64,000 bases of DNA from positions 62,001 to 126,000 of the forward strand of contig NZ_JARGYD010000007.1 in assembly GCF_029168315.1 (NCBI RefSeq), given 5' to 3'. The notes under the pieces are model-generated. The model did not search any database and was not told the origin of the DNA. It worked only from the letters and a program-made list of their open reading frames with translations. Origin of the DNA: Psychromarinibacter halotolerans. Its GTDB lineage: Bacteria; Pseudomonadota; Alphaproteobacteria; Rhodobacterales; Rhodobacteraceae. Numbering within the stretch: position 1 is the stretch's first letter; every line of letters starts with the position of its first letter. The translations under genes and the position numbers were made by a program. Shown here piece after piece: positions 44,192 through 53,693 of the stretch.

Positions 44192-44279
44192 GCCTGTCCC
44201 CTCCTCCGGGATATGCGTGATGGTTCGATGTGCCACAGCCCCGGGGGCTGGGCAATGTCCTAGCCGAAGACCCGCGCCG

Positions 44280-45713
44280 TCAGGCCGCCCGCCGTGCCGC
44301 GCTGACCTTCAGCGGGAACACCTTCGCGGGGTTCAGAAGCCAGCCGGGATCGAACACGTCCTTCACCCGCATCTGCGCTTCCAGATCGTCGGGGGCATAT
44401 TGCACCCCCATCAGGTCGCGCTTTTCGATGCCCACGCCGTGTTCCCCGGTCAGACAGCCGCCGACCTCGACGCACAGGCGCAGGATATCGGCGCCCAGCG
44501 CCTCGCACTTTTCCAGCTGCCCCGGCTGGTTGGCGTTGAACAGGATCAGCGGGTGCATGTTGCCGTCGCCCGCATGGAACACGTTGGCGACCTCCAGCCC
44601 GTAGCCTGCCGACATTTCCCCGATGCGGTGCAAAACCTGCGACAGCTTGTCGACGGGGATGGTCCCGTCGAGGCACATGTAATCGTTGATCTGCCCCATC
44701 GCGCCAAAGGCCGACTTTCGGCCCAGCCAGATGCGGGCGCTTTCCTCGGCGGACTGGCTTTCGCGGATCGCGACCGGGTCATAGGCGCGGGCGATTTGCA
44801 GGATGACGCCCAACTGGTCGTCGATCTCGGCGTCAGAGCCTTCGACCTCGACGATCAGCAGCGCCTCGCAGTCGGGATAGCCGGCGTGGGCGAAATCCTC
44901 GGTCGCGCGGATGCAAGGGCGGTCCATGAATTCGATCGCGACCGGCAGGATGCCCGCCTTGATGATGTCGCTGACGACCTGTCCCGCCACTTCCGAACTG
45001 TCATAGCCCAGCAGCACCGGACGCGCGCCCTCGGGCTTGCGCAGGATGCGCAGCGTCGCCTCGGTCACCACGGCAAGCTGCCCTTCGGACCCGCAGATCA
45101 CGCCCAGCAGGTCCAAGCCGCCCGCGTCCAGATGCCCGCCGCCGATCTCGACCACGGTGCCGTCCATCAGCACCGCCGTCACGCCCAGCAGGTTGTTCGT
45201 CGTCACCCCGTATTTCAGGCAATGCGCCCCGCCCGAGTTCATCGCGATGTTGCCCGCGATGGCGCAGGCCAGCTGCGACGACGGATCGGGCGCGTAGAAG
45301 AAATCATCCTCGGCCACGGCACCGGACACGCTAAGGTTCGTACGTCCGGTCTGGACCCGGATGAACCGGTTGTCGAGGTCGGTCTCCAGCACCTCGCTCA
45401 GGCGTGCCACGCCAAGGATCACGCTGTCCGCCGTCGGCAGCGCGCCCCCGGCCAGCGACGTCCCCGACCCGCGCGGCACGACCGGCACGTCCTCCTCGTG
45501 GCAGACCTTCAGCACCGCCGAGACCTCGGCCGTCGACGATGGCAGCACGGCCGCAAGGGGCGGGCACCGATAGGCGGTCAGCGCGTCGCATTCATAGGCG
45601 CGCACCTCGTGCTCTTCGAAGATCACCGCGTCTTCCGGCAGCACCGCCAGCAGGCGGTCCACCACGCGGGATTTCTTCGCAAGAATGTCGGCGCGCGGCT
45701 GTGGCATCTCCAT
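44280..45713 (-). CDS. glcD: glycolate oxidase catalytic FAD subunit
   Basis: A 477-residue flavoprotein oxidising glycolate (or D-lactate) with GlcE and GlcF. FAD-binding loop PRGSGTSLAGGA and NIAMNSGGAHCLKYG lie in the N-terminal half, and the metal/substrate motif HAGDGNMHP and TGEHGVGIEKRDLM in the C-terminal half. ATG 45713 has GGGGAGGG 8 bases before it. It leads the operon, 22 bp behind a GTATCC-G-GGATAC palindrome that may be its operator. Related enzymes act on 2-hydroxyglutarate, but the E and F partners favour glycolate. Confidence 0.93.
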   Translation of the reverse strand: MEMPQPRADILAKKSRVVDRLLAVLPEDAVIFEEHEVRAYECDALTAYRCPPLAAVLPSSTAEVSAVLKVCHEEDVPVVPRGSGTSLAGGALPTADSVILGVARLSEVLETDLDNRFIRVQTGRTNLSVSGAVAEDDFFYAPDPSSQLACAIAGNIAMNSGGAHCLKYGVTTNNLLGVTAVLMDGTVVEIGGGHLDAGGLDLLGVICGSEGQLAVVTEATLRILRKPEGARPVLLGYDSSEVAGQVVSDIIKAGILPVAIEFMDRPCIRATEDFAHAGYPDCEALLIVEVEGSDAEIDDQLGVILQIARAYDPVAIRESQSAEESARIWLGRKSAFGAMGQINDYMCLDGTIPVDKLSQVLHRIGEMSAGYGLEVANVFHAGDGNMHPLILFNANQPGQLEKCEALGADILRLCVEVGGCLTGEHGVGIEKRDLMGVQYAPDDLEAQMRVKDVFDPGWLLNPAKVFPLKVSAARRAA

Positions 45714-45735
45714 GACGAAACCCTCCCCTGGGACG

Positions 45736-45748
45736 GTATCCGGGATAC
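45736..45748. promoter_or_regulatory. palindrome upstream of glcD
   Basis: GTATCC-G-GGATAC is a perfect 6+6 palindrome with a one-base centre, 23 bp upstream of the glcD ATG in the 87-bp divergent gap to the DUF599 gene. The GT...AC form resembles FadR/GntR-type operators such as that of GlcC. No GntR regulator is encoded nearby, so this is a suggestion. Confidence 0.35.
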
Positions 45749-45800
45749 TCCCCATGCGGCAACTATGGCAAGGGACACGGCCACAGGATAAGTTCGCGGG

Positions 45801-46499
45801 ATGACACTCATCGACCGCCTCCAATTCTTCAATCTGCTCGACGCCACCGCCGTCCTTTTGATCCTGCTGACGTGGTACGGATGTGCTTGGGCGATCGAGA
45901 AACCGCCCGCCAGCCGTCCGTCGACCGCGATCCTGATGGAACGCTACCGCGAGATCTGGCTGCAAAACTACATCACCCGCGCACCCCGCGTGTTCGATTC
46001 AATGGTCATGGGCAACCTGCGGCAAGGCGCCAGCTTTTTCGCCTCGACCTGCCTGATCGCCATCGGGGGTGGCATGGCGCTGATCGGCAACCGCGAACAG
46101 CTTCTGGGCATCGCGGAAGACCTGTCGCTGGAAGATGCGCCCGACATCATCTGGGACGCGAAGATCCTGCTGATCCTGCTGTTCCTTGCGAACGCGCTGT
46201 TCAAGTTCATCTGGTCGTATCGGCTGTTCGGCTATTGCCTGATCGTCATGGGCGCCGCCCCGAACGACGAAGGCAAAGCCGCCTACCACCGCGCCGATCA
46301 GGCCGCGCATATCGCCAACTCGGCGGCCCGCAGCTTCAACCGCGGCCTGCGCGCGGTCTATTTCGCCCTTGCCGCCGCCGCGTGGCTGCTGGGCCCCGAG
46401 GCGCTGATCGGCGCGACGGTTCTGACGGTGGCGATGCTTCTGCGCCGCGAATTCGCCTCGCAATCCCGCCTTGTCCTGATGCAGAAGTCCCCAGAATGA
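45801..46499 (+). CDS. DUF599 domain membrane protein
   Basis: A 232-residue protein with four membrane helices. A first helix (~12-32), then a conserved cytoplasmic segment RYREIWLQNYITRAPRVFDSMVMGNLRQGASFFAS with an LIAIGGGMALIG helix, and a KFIWSYRLFGYCLIVMGAAP segment are the family features. DUF599 proteins have no known function; they resemble small transport or scaffold membrane proteins. It is divergent from glcD and overlaps the following gene by ATGA. Confidence 0.85.
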   Translation: MTLIDRLQFFNLLDATAVLLILLTWYGCAWAIEKPPASRPSTAILMERYREIWLQNYITRAPRVFDSMVMGNLRQGASFFASTCLIAIGGGMALIGNREQLLGIAEDLSLEDAPDIIWDAKILLILLFLANALFKFIWSYRLFGYCLIVMGAAPNDEGKAAYHRADQAAHIANSAARSFNRGLRAVYFALAAAAWLLGPEALIGATVLTVAMLLRREFASQSRLVLMQKSPE

Positions 46500-46852
46500 G
46501 ACGGCTTTTTCTACCGCTTTTGCTGGTGACTGGAACCCCGGTCCTGGCCGATACCCCCCTCGTCGAAAACGCGACGCTAAGGGATGCGGGCGGGACTTGG
46601 ACCGTCTCGGTGACGCTGTCGCATCCGGACACCGGGTGGGACCATTACGCTGACGGGTGGGAGGTTCTTACCCCCGACGGCACGCGGCTTGGGTTTCGCG
46701 AGCTTCTGCATCCGCATGTCGATGAACAACCGTTCACCCGGTCGCTGTCCGGTGTCGAGATCCCGGACGGGATCGACCACGTCCTGATCCGGCCGCGGTG
46801 TTCGGTCGATGGCTGGGCGAACGATCCCTACCGGTTGGACCTGGACCGCTGA
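46496..46852 (+). CDS. exported protein of unknown function (118 aa)
   Basis: A 118-residue protein with a signal peptide (MRRLFLPLLLVTGTPVLA) and a mature beta-rich domain: NATLRDAGGTWTVSVTLSHPDTGWDHYADGW, then a RPRCSVDGWANDPYRL end. I do not recognise a named family, although the TWTVSVTLSH-D-GW pattern is conserved-looking. It starts within the DUF599 stop (ATGA), so the two are an operon and may form a membrane/periplasm pair. Real gene: coding bias and coupling support it. Confidence 0.75.
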   Translation: MRRLFLPLLLVTGTPVLADTPLVENATLRDAGGTWTVSVTLSHPDTGWDHYADGWEVLTPDGTRLGFRELLHPHVDEQPFTRSLSGVEIPDGIDHVLIRPRCSVDGWANDPYRLDLDR

Positions 46853-46939
46853 AATAAGCGGCCCAGGTCCGAGGGGTGGGTCTTACGGCCATGGGGATGA
46901 CCGTTTCGAAGCAGACGCCATGGGGATGGCGCCCTTGGT

Positions 46940-46964
46940 AAAGGCCTCTTTTGCGGGGGCCTTT
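46940..46964. terminator. bidirectional terminator between convergent genes
   Basis: AAAGGCC (46940-46946) and GGCCTTT (46958-46964) form a 7-bp stem with an 11-base loop. T-runs are present in the stem on both strands, and the site separates the convergent genes ending at 46852 and 46967. A short direct repeat CCATGGGGATG (46888 and 46918 area) lies just before it. Confidence 0.55.
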
Positions 46965-46966
46965 CT

Positions 46967-48229
46967 CTAGGATGCCAGGGGCATCTTTCCATACGCCCGG
47001 TGCCGCTGGACCAGCCGCTCTTGCCGAAGCCCTTCGGGCACGGGCCGTGCCGTGCTGGGGGCCGACGCAGCCAGTTCGAACATCTCTGGAAAGACGTCCA
47101 TCAGCTCTGCCACCTGCTCGGGCGACATGTCGCCAGTGATACATGCGGTGGCGGGCACACTCTCGACAGGAGCATGCTGGGCGAAAATCAGTTCGTGGCG
47201 GTCGAACACAAGGTGGACATACTGCACTTCTGCCACGTCGTGGGCGATCTCGATGCCGGGAAGCTCCAGCAGGCGCCACGCGGGGATCAGCATCTCTTCG
47301 GTGCCGAACATGCTGCGGGCGATGCCAGAGGACAGCATGACGCGGTGCCCGGGTGACACGATCAAGGACCGCACCGGGGCGCCGTCGCCAAGTGCGCCAG
47401 CGTTAATGCGAATGGGCCGAGTTTTCGGGTCCGACACGGCGCACCGGCGCAGGCCGACCCAGCGCAGCGGCTGGACGCCGCGATCCATCGTGACGACCGG
47501 GTCACCGGCTTTCAGCGTCTCGACCGCACGGTCGCCCGTGGGCGTCAGAACGCGCGTTCCGACTGCAAGGCAGGCAGGCATTCCGAACGTCGGGTCGACG
47601 GGCTGGGGCTCTGCCGCGACCTCTAGCTGCAGGTCGGCGATGTCCGCCGCGATCATGTCGGCCTCGGCCTGTGGCATGTCCTCGATCCGGCACTGCACGG
47701 CCTGTCCCACCGGCGGGGCCGACCGCAGGACACCGATGCAGTTGGACGGGTCATAGGCGAACTGCAGGTCGCAGCGCCCGACGAACACCACCTGATGCGC
47801 GGACGGCAGGCCGAAGGCCTCGAACACCATCGGCGGCAGACCGGGTCCGGTCGCAGGGTCGTAGCTGAAGTTCGCATCCTCGTCGCCCGCGAAAGAGACC
47901 ATCGCATGCCGCAAAAGCGGGCGGTCCACATCGACCAAGCCGCCGTCCAGCGCGATGTTCGCGCCGCCCGACAAGGCATAGGTGACGCCCGACAACACCC
48001 CGCCATCCAGCAGGCCATGATCCATCGAAAGGCAGGCACCTTGCGTCGCTGCAAAGGTGGGGTGGGCGCCGGGTTTCGCCCCCGAAATGGCGCGGATCTC
48101 GACATGGACCGCGTCGACGGTAAGCGTGTGCGACCCAAGAGAGTTTATGACGACGACATCGCCGTCAGACGCACATCCACGATCGATTTTCCGGTCCGAG
48201 GATCCCAGATCGACGTTTATCGTAACCAT
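46967..48229 (-). CDS. Hint-domain (Hedgehog/intein) protein
   Basis: A 420-residue protein. The first ~210 residues are beta-rich and lack a signal peptide. The Hint_2 domain begins with ACLAVGTRVLTPTGDRAVETL at ~218, whose Cys is the auto-processing nucleophile, and continues to VSPGHRVMLSS and FDRHELIFAQHAPVESV, ending near 385. Such Hint proteins are multi-copy in Rhodobacterales and are thought to self-cleave or attach a ligand, often next to RTX or secreted proteins. No secretion partner is adjacent. The AT-rich 522-bp region in front suggests silencing or xenogeneic control. Confidence 0.88.
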   Translation of the reverse strand: MVTINVDLGSSDRKIDRGCASDGDVVVINSLGSHTLTVDAVHVEIRAISGAKPGAHPTFAATQGACLSMDHGLLDGGVLSGVTYALSGGANIALDGGLVDVDRPLLRHAMVSFAGDEDANFSYDPATGPGLPPMVFEAFGLPSAHQVVFVGRCDLQFAYDPSNCIGVLRSAPPVGQAVQCRIEDMPQAEADMIAADIADLQLEVAAEPQPVDPTFGMPACLAVGTRVLTPTGDRAVETLKAGDPVVTMDRGVQPLRWVGLRRCAVSDPKTRPIRINAGALGDGAPVRSLIVSPGHRVMLSSGIARSMFGTEEMLIPAWRLLELPGIEIAHDVAEVQYVHLVFDRHELIFAQHAPVESVPATACITGDMSPEQVAELMDVFPEMFELAASAPSTARPVPEGLRQERLVQRHRAYGKMPLAS

Positions 48230-48751
48230 TTACCGCGCTCCCCCATCTAAGGACTTCGGGTTCTGCATAACCAACTAAGCCGCTGTCGCCGGCTGTTCGC
48301 CTTAATGGGATTAAAACGTGCCTGACCCCGGATCGGCCATGAATTTCGGGAAATGCACGGGAAAATCGCAGGGTATCCGCCCAAACACGCAATAGGCGAA
48401 TACCAAAACGCTATGCTTTGGATTTTTGTCGACAATCAATCAACAAACCGACGTGATTTATTTTTCATTAAGATATACGGAAGACGAATCAATTAGTTTC
48501 AAACTCAATGATTATCTAGGTGATAGATCGCCGATTGCGGATATTTATGCCGCGCAGATTAACGAATTAATCTTCTGTCAATATATTTAATGACCCTGCG
48601 ACATCAGAATGTCACCGCAAGCACCGCACTGACGCCTTCAGATCACGGCGGTCCATACGGAAAAGCCGCAAGTATACGCATCATGCGGGCCACCTAGGCG
48701 GCCCGCGTCTATCGAAATACAAAGGTAACCTGTCACCGGCGAAAGCCGTGG
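48230..48751. other. AT-rich intergenic region upstream of the Hint gene
   Basis: The 522 bp between two minus-strand genes include a strongly AT-rich core (48420-48600). It holds a GATTAA-CGAA-TTAATC palindrome at 48557-48572 and several T/A runs. No ORF with a ribosome site or RNA gene is evident. It is the likely promoter zone of the Hint gene and downstream flank of the DUF4159-operon end. Confidence 0.5.
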
Positions 48752-50845
48752 TCAGTTGCGCCCTTCGCGCATCCATGCGCCGACCATCAGCAGGCCCGCC
48801 AGCATCAGGAAAAGCCACCCCGACACCAGCGGGGTCAGGCGCACGTCCGCCGTCAGATAGGCCTCTCGCGGGGTGATCCCCAGCCAGCCGCGCCCCGCCG
48901 CGGGGCGCCCGGCGCGCACAGACCGCAAGTCCGGCACGCCATCCTCGATCCGCACGATCCCGCCACGGGTCTGATCGACTTCGGGCTCCAGCAGGTCGCC
49001 ACTGGCGATCGTCGCCTCGAACTCGCGCGGGGCCGCCGGGCCAAGCGCGATGACCGCGTCCTCGTCCCCTTCGCGCAGACGGTACAACCCGATCTCGGGG
49101 CCCTCCACGGTGGCCTCCCACCGGCCCGGGCGCACCTCTTCCAGCGGCACCATCATCACGGTGCCGTCCGGCGCGGTCAGCTCGACCTCGCCGACGCCGT
49201 CCTCCAGCGTGCGGCGCACGATGGTCATGGTCTGGCCCTCGGCGGTGGCGCTTAGCGCCTCTTCCTCAAGCTCGGGCTCTTTCATCATCCAGTGCGCCAG
49301 CCGCCGCAGCAGCTCTAGCTGCGGGCCACCGCCCTCGAACCCGCGGTTCCACAGCCACGCGTGATCCGACCCAAGCAAGGCGATGCGCCCCTCGCCCACC
49401 CGGTCCAGCACCAGCAGCGGACGCCCGTCCATCGCGCTCATCACCGTGTTGCCGGACGTTTCCTCAAGCTCGACCAGCCGGAACCAGCGGCCCCAGCGCG
49501 GTCCGTCCTCGTCTTCGTCGCCCGTGGCATCAACCATCTCGACCGGCGAAAACGCCTCTAGCCCGGCGGTCACCGGATGCCGCTCGCCCAGATCGGTGAT
49601 CTCGGGCCGATAACCTTCCTCCAGGACAAGGCTGGTCGGAGCGGCCGGCAAGATCTCGGCCAGCGGCGACCGGTACAGCGAATTCGCAGTGGCAAAGTCC
49701 GGCCCCGCCGCCACAAGCACCGCGCCGCCGTCCTCGACGTATTGCCGGACGTTATCCAGATACAGCGACGGCAGGATGCCGCGCCGCTTGTAGCGGTCGA
49801 AAATGATCAGGTCGAACTCGTCGATCTTGTCGATGAACAGCTCGCGCGTGGGGAAGGCGATCAGCGACAGTTCGTTGACCGGCACACCGTCTTGCTTCTC
49901 GGGCGGGCGCAGAATGGTGAAGTGAACCAGATCCACCGAGGAATCCGACTTCAGCAGGTTGCGCCACGTCCGTTCACCGGGATGCGGCTCGCCAGACACC
50001 AGCAGCACCCGCAGCCGGTCCCGCACGCCGTTGATCTGCACCACGGCGGCGTTGTTGCGGTCGGTCAGTTCGCCCTCGGCCTCGGGCACGGTGAACTGGA
50101 TCACGTTCATCCCGCCGTGCGGCAGGGTGATCGGCAGCTCAAGATCCTCGCCCACCGGCACGTCGAACCGCTGCGGCTCTCCTCCGTCGATGGCGATCTC
50201 CAGCGGGGCAAGGCCGCCTTCGGTGTCCGGCACGGCGCCTTGGTCCTCGACCCGCAGCGTCAGCGTCACCGGCTCGCCGAGGATGGCGAAACTCGGGGCG
50301 TTCGTCACCATCAGCCGGCGATCCCAGTCGTCCTCCTCGCCGGTCAGCAGCACATGAAGCGGCGCCGGAAGATCGGGCGCGCGGTCCACGTCGTGCAACT
50401 GGCCGTCCGTCAGCAGGATCGCCCCCGCCAGCCGCGCGCGCGGCTCTTCGGCCATCGCCTCGGCCAGCGCGGTCATCAACAACGTACCCTCGTCGCCCTC
50501 GCCGTCGCCCAGCGGTACGATCCGCAACTCGGTGTTCTCCAGCCCGGCCACCTCGGCTTCGACCCGCGCGATCGCTTCGGCGGTCTGGTCGGGGCGGCTG
50601 GCAATGCGCTGGCTGGCGCTTTCGTCGACCACAAGGATCACGATGTCCGACAGCGGCGCGCGCTGCTCTTGCTGCAAGGACGGGTTCAACAACGCCACCA
50701 CAAGCACGGCGGCGGCCAGGCCGCGCAGCCACCAGCCCGACAGCCCGCGCCACACGGCGGCGGCGACGAACAGGATCGCCACGGCCAGCGCCGCCCACAC
50801 AAGCGGCCAGTCCAGAAGAGGGTCGAAGATGATCGAGCCGGTCAA
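48752..50845 (-). CDS. large membrane protein of the MoxR/DUF58/DUF4159 operon, glutamine-amidotransferase-like
   Basis: A 697-residue protein. Two helices lie at the N-terminus (WAALAVAILFVAAAVW and LRGLAAAVLVVALLN) and one at the C-terminal end. Between them, a VWA-like segment IVILVVDESASQR, beta-rich repeats, and a class I glutamine amidotransferase-like core (LIIFDRYKRRGILPSLYL; GGAVLVAAGPDFA; GRIALLGSDHAWLWNRG) without a clear catalytic Cys. It is the last gene of the operon downstream of the 925-residue protein. Proteins of this type are uncharacterised partners of MoxR AAA+ ATPases. Confidence 0.78.
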   Translation of the reverse strand: MTGSIIFDPLLDWPLVWAALAVAILFVAAAVWRGLSGWWLRGLAAAVLVVALLNPSLQQEQRAPLSDIVILVVDESASQRIASRPDQTAEAIARVEAEVAGLENTELRIVPLGDGEGDEGTLLMTALAEAMAEEPRARLAGAILLTDGQLHDVDRAPDLPAPLHVLLTGEEDDWDRRLMVTNAPSFAILGEPVTLTLRVEDQGAVPDTEGGLAPLEIAIDGGEPQRFDVPVGEDLELPITLPHGGMNVIQFTVPEAEGELTDRNNAAVVQINGVRDRLRVLLVSGEPHPGERTWRNLLKSDSSVDLVHFTILRPPEKQDGVPVNELSLIAFPTRELFIDKIDEFDLIIFDRYKRRGILPSLYLDNVRQYVEDGGAVLVAAGPDFATANSLYRSPLAEILPAAPTSLVLEEGYRPEITDLGERHPVTAGLEAFSPVEMVDATGDEDEDGPRWGRWFRLVELEETSGNTVMSAMDGRPLLVLDRVGEGRIALLGSDHAWLWNRGFEGGGPQLELLRRLAHWMMKEPELEEEALSATAEGQTMTIVRRTLEDGVGEVELTAPDGTVMMVPLEEVRPGRWEATVEGPEIGLYRLREGDEDAVIALGPAAPREFEATIASGDLLEPEVDQTRGGIVRIEDGVPDLRSVRAGRPAAGRGWLGITPREAYLTADVRLTPLVSGWLFLMLAGLLMVGAWMREGRN

Positions 50846-50852
50846 AGAGATG

Positions 50853-50902
50853 CCCTTCTTTGGTCTTCAAGTATCCCGGGGGTCCGGGGGCAGCGCCCCC
50901 GG
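50853..50902. repeat. dispersed intergenic element, copy B
   Basis: CTTCTTTGGTCTTCAAGTATCCCGGGGG-type block, then TCC and a GGGGGCAGCGCCCCC palindrome. It lies between two minus-strand operon genes, in the 70-bp gap. Here its orientation opposes the genes, unlike the other copies. No Cys/Gly hairpin block is present in this short copy. Confidence 0.7.
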
Positions 50903-50915
50903 CCGCGCCCCGGCC

Positions 50916-53693
50916 TCATTGCCCCAGGCGGTCCAGCAGGGCCGGAACGTGTACCTGGTCGCTTTTGTAGTTCCCGGTCAGAACGTGCATGATCAGGTTC
51001 ACCCCGAACCGAAGCGCCAGCTCGCGCTGCCGTTCGCCGGAAAATCCATTTCCGATGGGGAACATCCGCCCGCCGTTCTCGTCCACCGCCCACGCGGCGG
51101 CCCAGTCGTTGCCGCCGATGACGATGGGGGTCACGTTGTCGTTCAGGTTGCGGAACGGCATTCCCTCGACAAGCTCTGCATCCGGGGCGGCGGCCTCGAC
51201 CCAGACGTCGCGGCCCATATAGCGGCCCGGGAAGTCCTGCAGCAGGTAGAAGGTCCGCGTCAGGACGTGATCCTGCGGGATGGGTTCCAGCGGCGGCACG
51301 TCCAGCGGCGCGGCCAGCCGCTGCAACTTGCGCCCGTTTGTGCTGGAGGCTCCGAAGCCCGCGATATCCGCGTCGCGCGTGTCGAACAGGATCATCCCGC
51401 CGTGCCGCAGATAGCGGTTCAGCTTGGCATAGGCCTCGTCGGACGGGATCGGCTGATCCTCGGTCACGGGCCAGTACAGGAACGGGAAGAACGCCAGTTC
51501 GTCCGTCTCAAGGTTCACGCCGATGGGGTCCGCCGGTTCGATGGACGTGCGGGCCCACAGGGCATCGCCGATCCCGCGCAGACCGGCCTCGGACACCTCG
51601 TCCACCTGCGCGTTGCCGGTGATGACGTGGCCCAGCACGACCTCCGAGGTCGCCGCCAGCGCCAGTTCGTCATCGGGCATTCCCTGCGCCTCGGCCCCCT
51701 GCGGCGGCAGCGTCAGCATCAGCGCCGCCAGCGCAGCCGCCACCCCGCGCGACGCGCGGCTCAGCCGCCCGCCGATCCACAGCGAGGCAAGGATGTCGAC
51801 GCACAACAGCGCCAGCGCAAGCGCCAGAAGCCAGCCCTTCAGCAGCACCTCGTCCAGCAGGTCCAGCCCGGTCACGGCGATGCGCGACGGCCATGCGGTC
51901 GGTGCGATCTCGGCATCGGCGGACACGACGTTGACCGCGATCCGCCGGTCGTCGCCGGTGTACAGGCCGGGCGGCATGTCGGCCGCCGGGATGCCCGCCG
52001 CGATCCGTTCGCCCGGAACGCCGGGCAGCGTGCCCGCGTCCTGCACCGTGCCGAACCCGTCTAGCACCGCATCGGGCGCCCAAACCGTTCCGGCCAGATC
52101 CTCTTCCGAGGGCTGCGCAGGCCGGGTCGAGACCGCAAGCCGTTCCAGCATCTGCACGAACAGACCCGACAGCGGAAGTGTCGACCACTCGGCATTCGCG
52201 GTGACGTGGAACAGGACGACCTGCCCCTGCCCCACCCGCTTGCGGGTGACCAGCGGCGTGCCGTCGGCCAACGAGGCGATCACCCGCGACGACAGTTCGG
52301 GGTCTGGCTGCGCCATCACCTGGCTGGACACGTTGACGTCTTCCGGGATGGCAAGGCCATAGAATGGCGACGTGTCGGCGAACGGGCGCAGCGTCTTCGG
52401 CTCGCCCCAACTCATGGCGCCGCCGATGCTGCGGCCGCCCGCGCGCAGGCGCACCGGCATCAGCGGATCCTCGGTGCCGCGGCTGACGTCGGACCCGGCA
52501 AGGCGCGGTCCGGCAAAACGCAGCAACAGCCCGCCGTTTTCGACCCAGTCCAGCAGCGGCTCTTGTTCGCCTTCGCTTACGGTCGCCACGTCGGCAAGGA
52601 TCAGCACGTCGGGATTGGCCAGCAGGATGTCCAGCATGTCGCCTTCGATCAGGTCGGCGGTCGGTTCCAGCGCGCGCTGCAAATAGTGCAGCGGCGACAG
52701 CAGCTCTAGGCCCTCGCGGTCGTCCCGCCCGGCGATCAGCGCGACCTCGCGGCGGCGCAGGGCGTCGTCGGTCAGCGTGACGGTCCCGGCGGACCGAACG
52801 CCCGCGATTTCGAACCGCGTCACCCGGTTGCGCAGTTCGGGCGGCAGGTCCAGTTCCAGCGTCGCTTCTGTCGCGTCCGGCTCGAAGGTAAGATCCTCGC
52901 GCGCCAGTTCGCGCTCGATCCCCGACGGGTCCAACCCGCGCGCGGATACGGTCACGACCGCCATCTCGCCCGCCACGGTCCGCGCGGCGGTCACGGCGAC
53001 GGCGCCCTCGACGAACCCGGCGGGCCGCAGCGCGTACAGCGGGCGCGGGCTTTCGAACACCGTCACCTCGCCCCGCGCCTCAAGTGTTTCCAGCAGCGGT
53101 GCGCGGTCGTCCCGTGCCAGCCCGTCTGACATCCAGAACGTGTCGAAATCCTCACCGGGCAGCGCGTCGATCCAATCCGCGACGGCCTCTGCATCCGGCA
53201 GCCACGGCTGCGGCGTCAGGCTGGGCAGTTCGACGGCCCATGCGTCGGCGGCCCGGAACGGCAGATCGCCCGCCGCCGGAAGATCGGTCAGCGACACCAG
53301 CGCGACCGGCCGGCCCAGCCGTCCCGCCTCGTCCAGCGCCGCCTCGACCCGGTCCATGCGCGCGGCCCAGTCGCGGGCGTCGGCCCATGTGCCGTCGACC
53401 ATCACCAGAAGCGGGCCGTCGCCCATGCCTTCCTCGCGCGGGTTCAGCACCGGGCCGGCAAAGCCAAGGATCACAAGCGCAACGGCCAAGGTCCGCAGCA
53501 GCAGCAGCCACCACGGCGTCTTGTCGGTCTGGCTTTCGTCATCGGTCAGCCCCAGCAACAGCGCGACACCCGGGAACATCCGCCGGATCGGCGCAGGAGG
53601 CACCGCGCGCAGAAGGATCCAAAGCACCGGAAGCGCGGCAAGCGCGATCAGAAGCCAAGGGGCCGTGAAACCGATGGAGCCAATCGTGAACAT
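50916..53693 (-). CDS. BatA-type N-terminus plus DUF4159 domain protein (925 aa)
   Basis: A 925-residue membrane protein. The first ~85 residues are the aerotolerance-regulator (BatA) N-terminal module with two helices (TAPWLLIALAALPVLWILL and TLAVALVILGFAGPVL). A long extracytoplasmic-like segment follows, with the motif PLLVMVDGTWADARDWAARMD reminiscent of a VWA fold. A second helix pair (~640-690) is followed by the DUF4159 domain (LAFFPFLYWPVTEDQPIP; YLRHGGMILFDTRD) at ~730-925. It is directly joined (no gap) to DUF58 and is the partner of MoxR. Alphaproteobacterial relatives are common but unstudied. Confidence 0.85.
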   Translation of the reverse strand: MFTIGSIGFTAPWLLIALAALPVLWILLRAVPPAPIRRMFPGVALLLGLTDDESQTDKTPWWLLLLRTLAVALVILGFAGPVLNPREEGMGDGPLLVMVDGTWADARDWAARMDRVEAALDEAGRLGRPVALVSLTDLPAAGDLPFRAADAWAVELPSLTPQPWLPDAEAVADWIDALPGEDFDTFWMSDGLARDDRAPLLETLEARGEVTVFESPRPLYALRPAGFVEGAVAVTAARTVAGEMAVVTVSARGLDPSGIERELAREDLTFEPDATEATLELDLPPELRNRVTRFEIAGVRSAGTVTLTDDALRRREVALIAGRDDREGLELLSPLHYLQRALEPTADLIEGDMLDILLANPDVLILADVATVSEGEQEPLLDWVENGGLLLRFAGPRLAGSDVSRGTEDPLMPVRLRAGGRSIGGAMSWGEPKTLRPFADTSPFYGLAIPEDVNVSSQVMAQPDPELSSRVIASLADGTPLVTRKRVGQGQVVLFHVTANAEWSTLPLSGLFVQMLERLAVSTRPAQPSEEDLAGTVWAPDAVLDGFGTVQDAGTLPGVPGERIAAGIPAADMPPGLYTGDDRRIAVNVVSADAEIAPTAWPSRIAVTGLDLLDEVLLKGWLLALALALLCVDILASLWIGGRLSRASRGVAAALAALMLTLPPQGAEAQGMPDDELALAATSEVVLGHVITGNAQVDEVSEAGLRGIGDALWARTSIEPADPIGVNLETDELAFFPFLYWPVTEDQPIPSDEAYAKLNRYLRHGGMILFDTRDADIAGFGASSTNGRKLQRLAAPLDVPPLEPIPQDHVLTRTFYLLQDFPGRYMGRDVWVEAAAPDAELVEGMPFRNLNDNVTPIVIGGNDWAAAWAVDENGGRMFPIGNGFSGERQRELALRFGVNLIMHVLTGNYKSDQVHVPALLDRLGQ

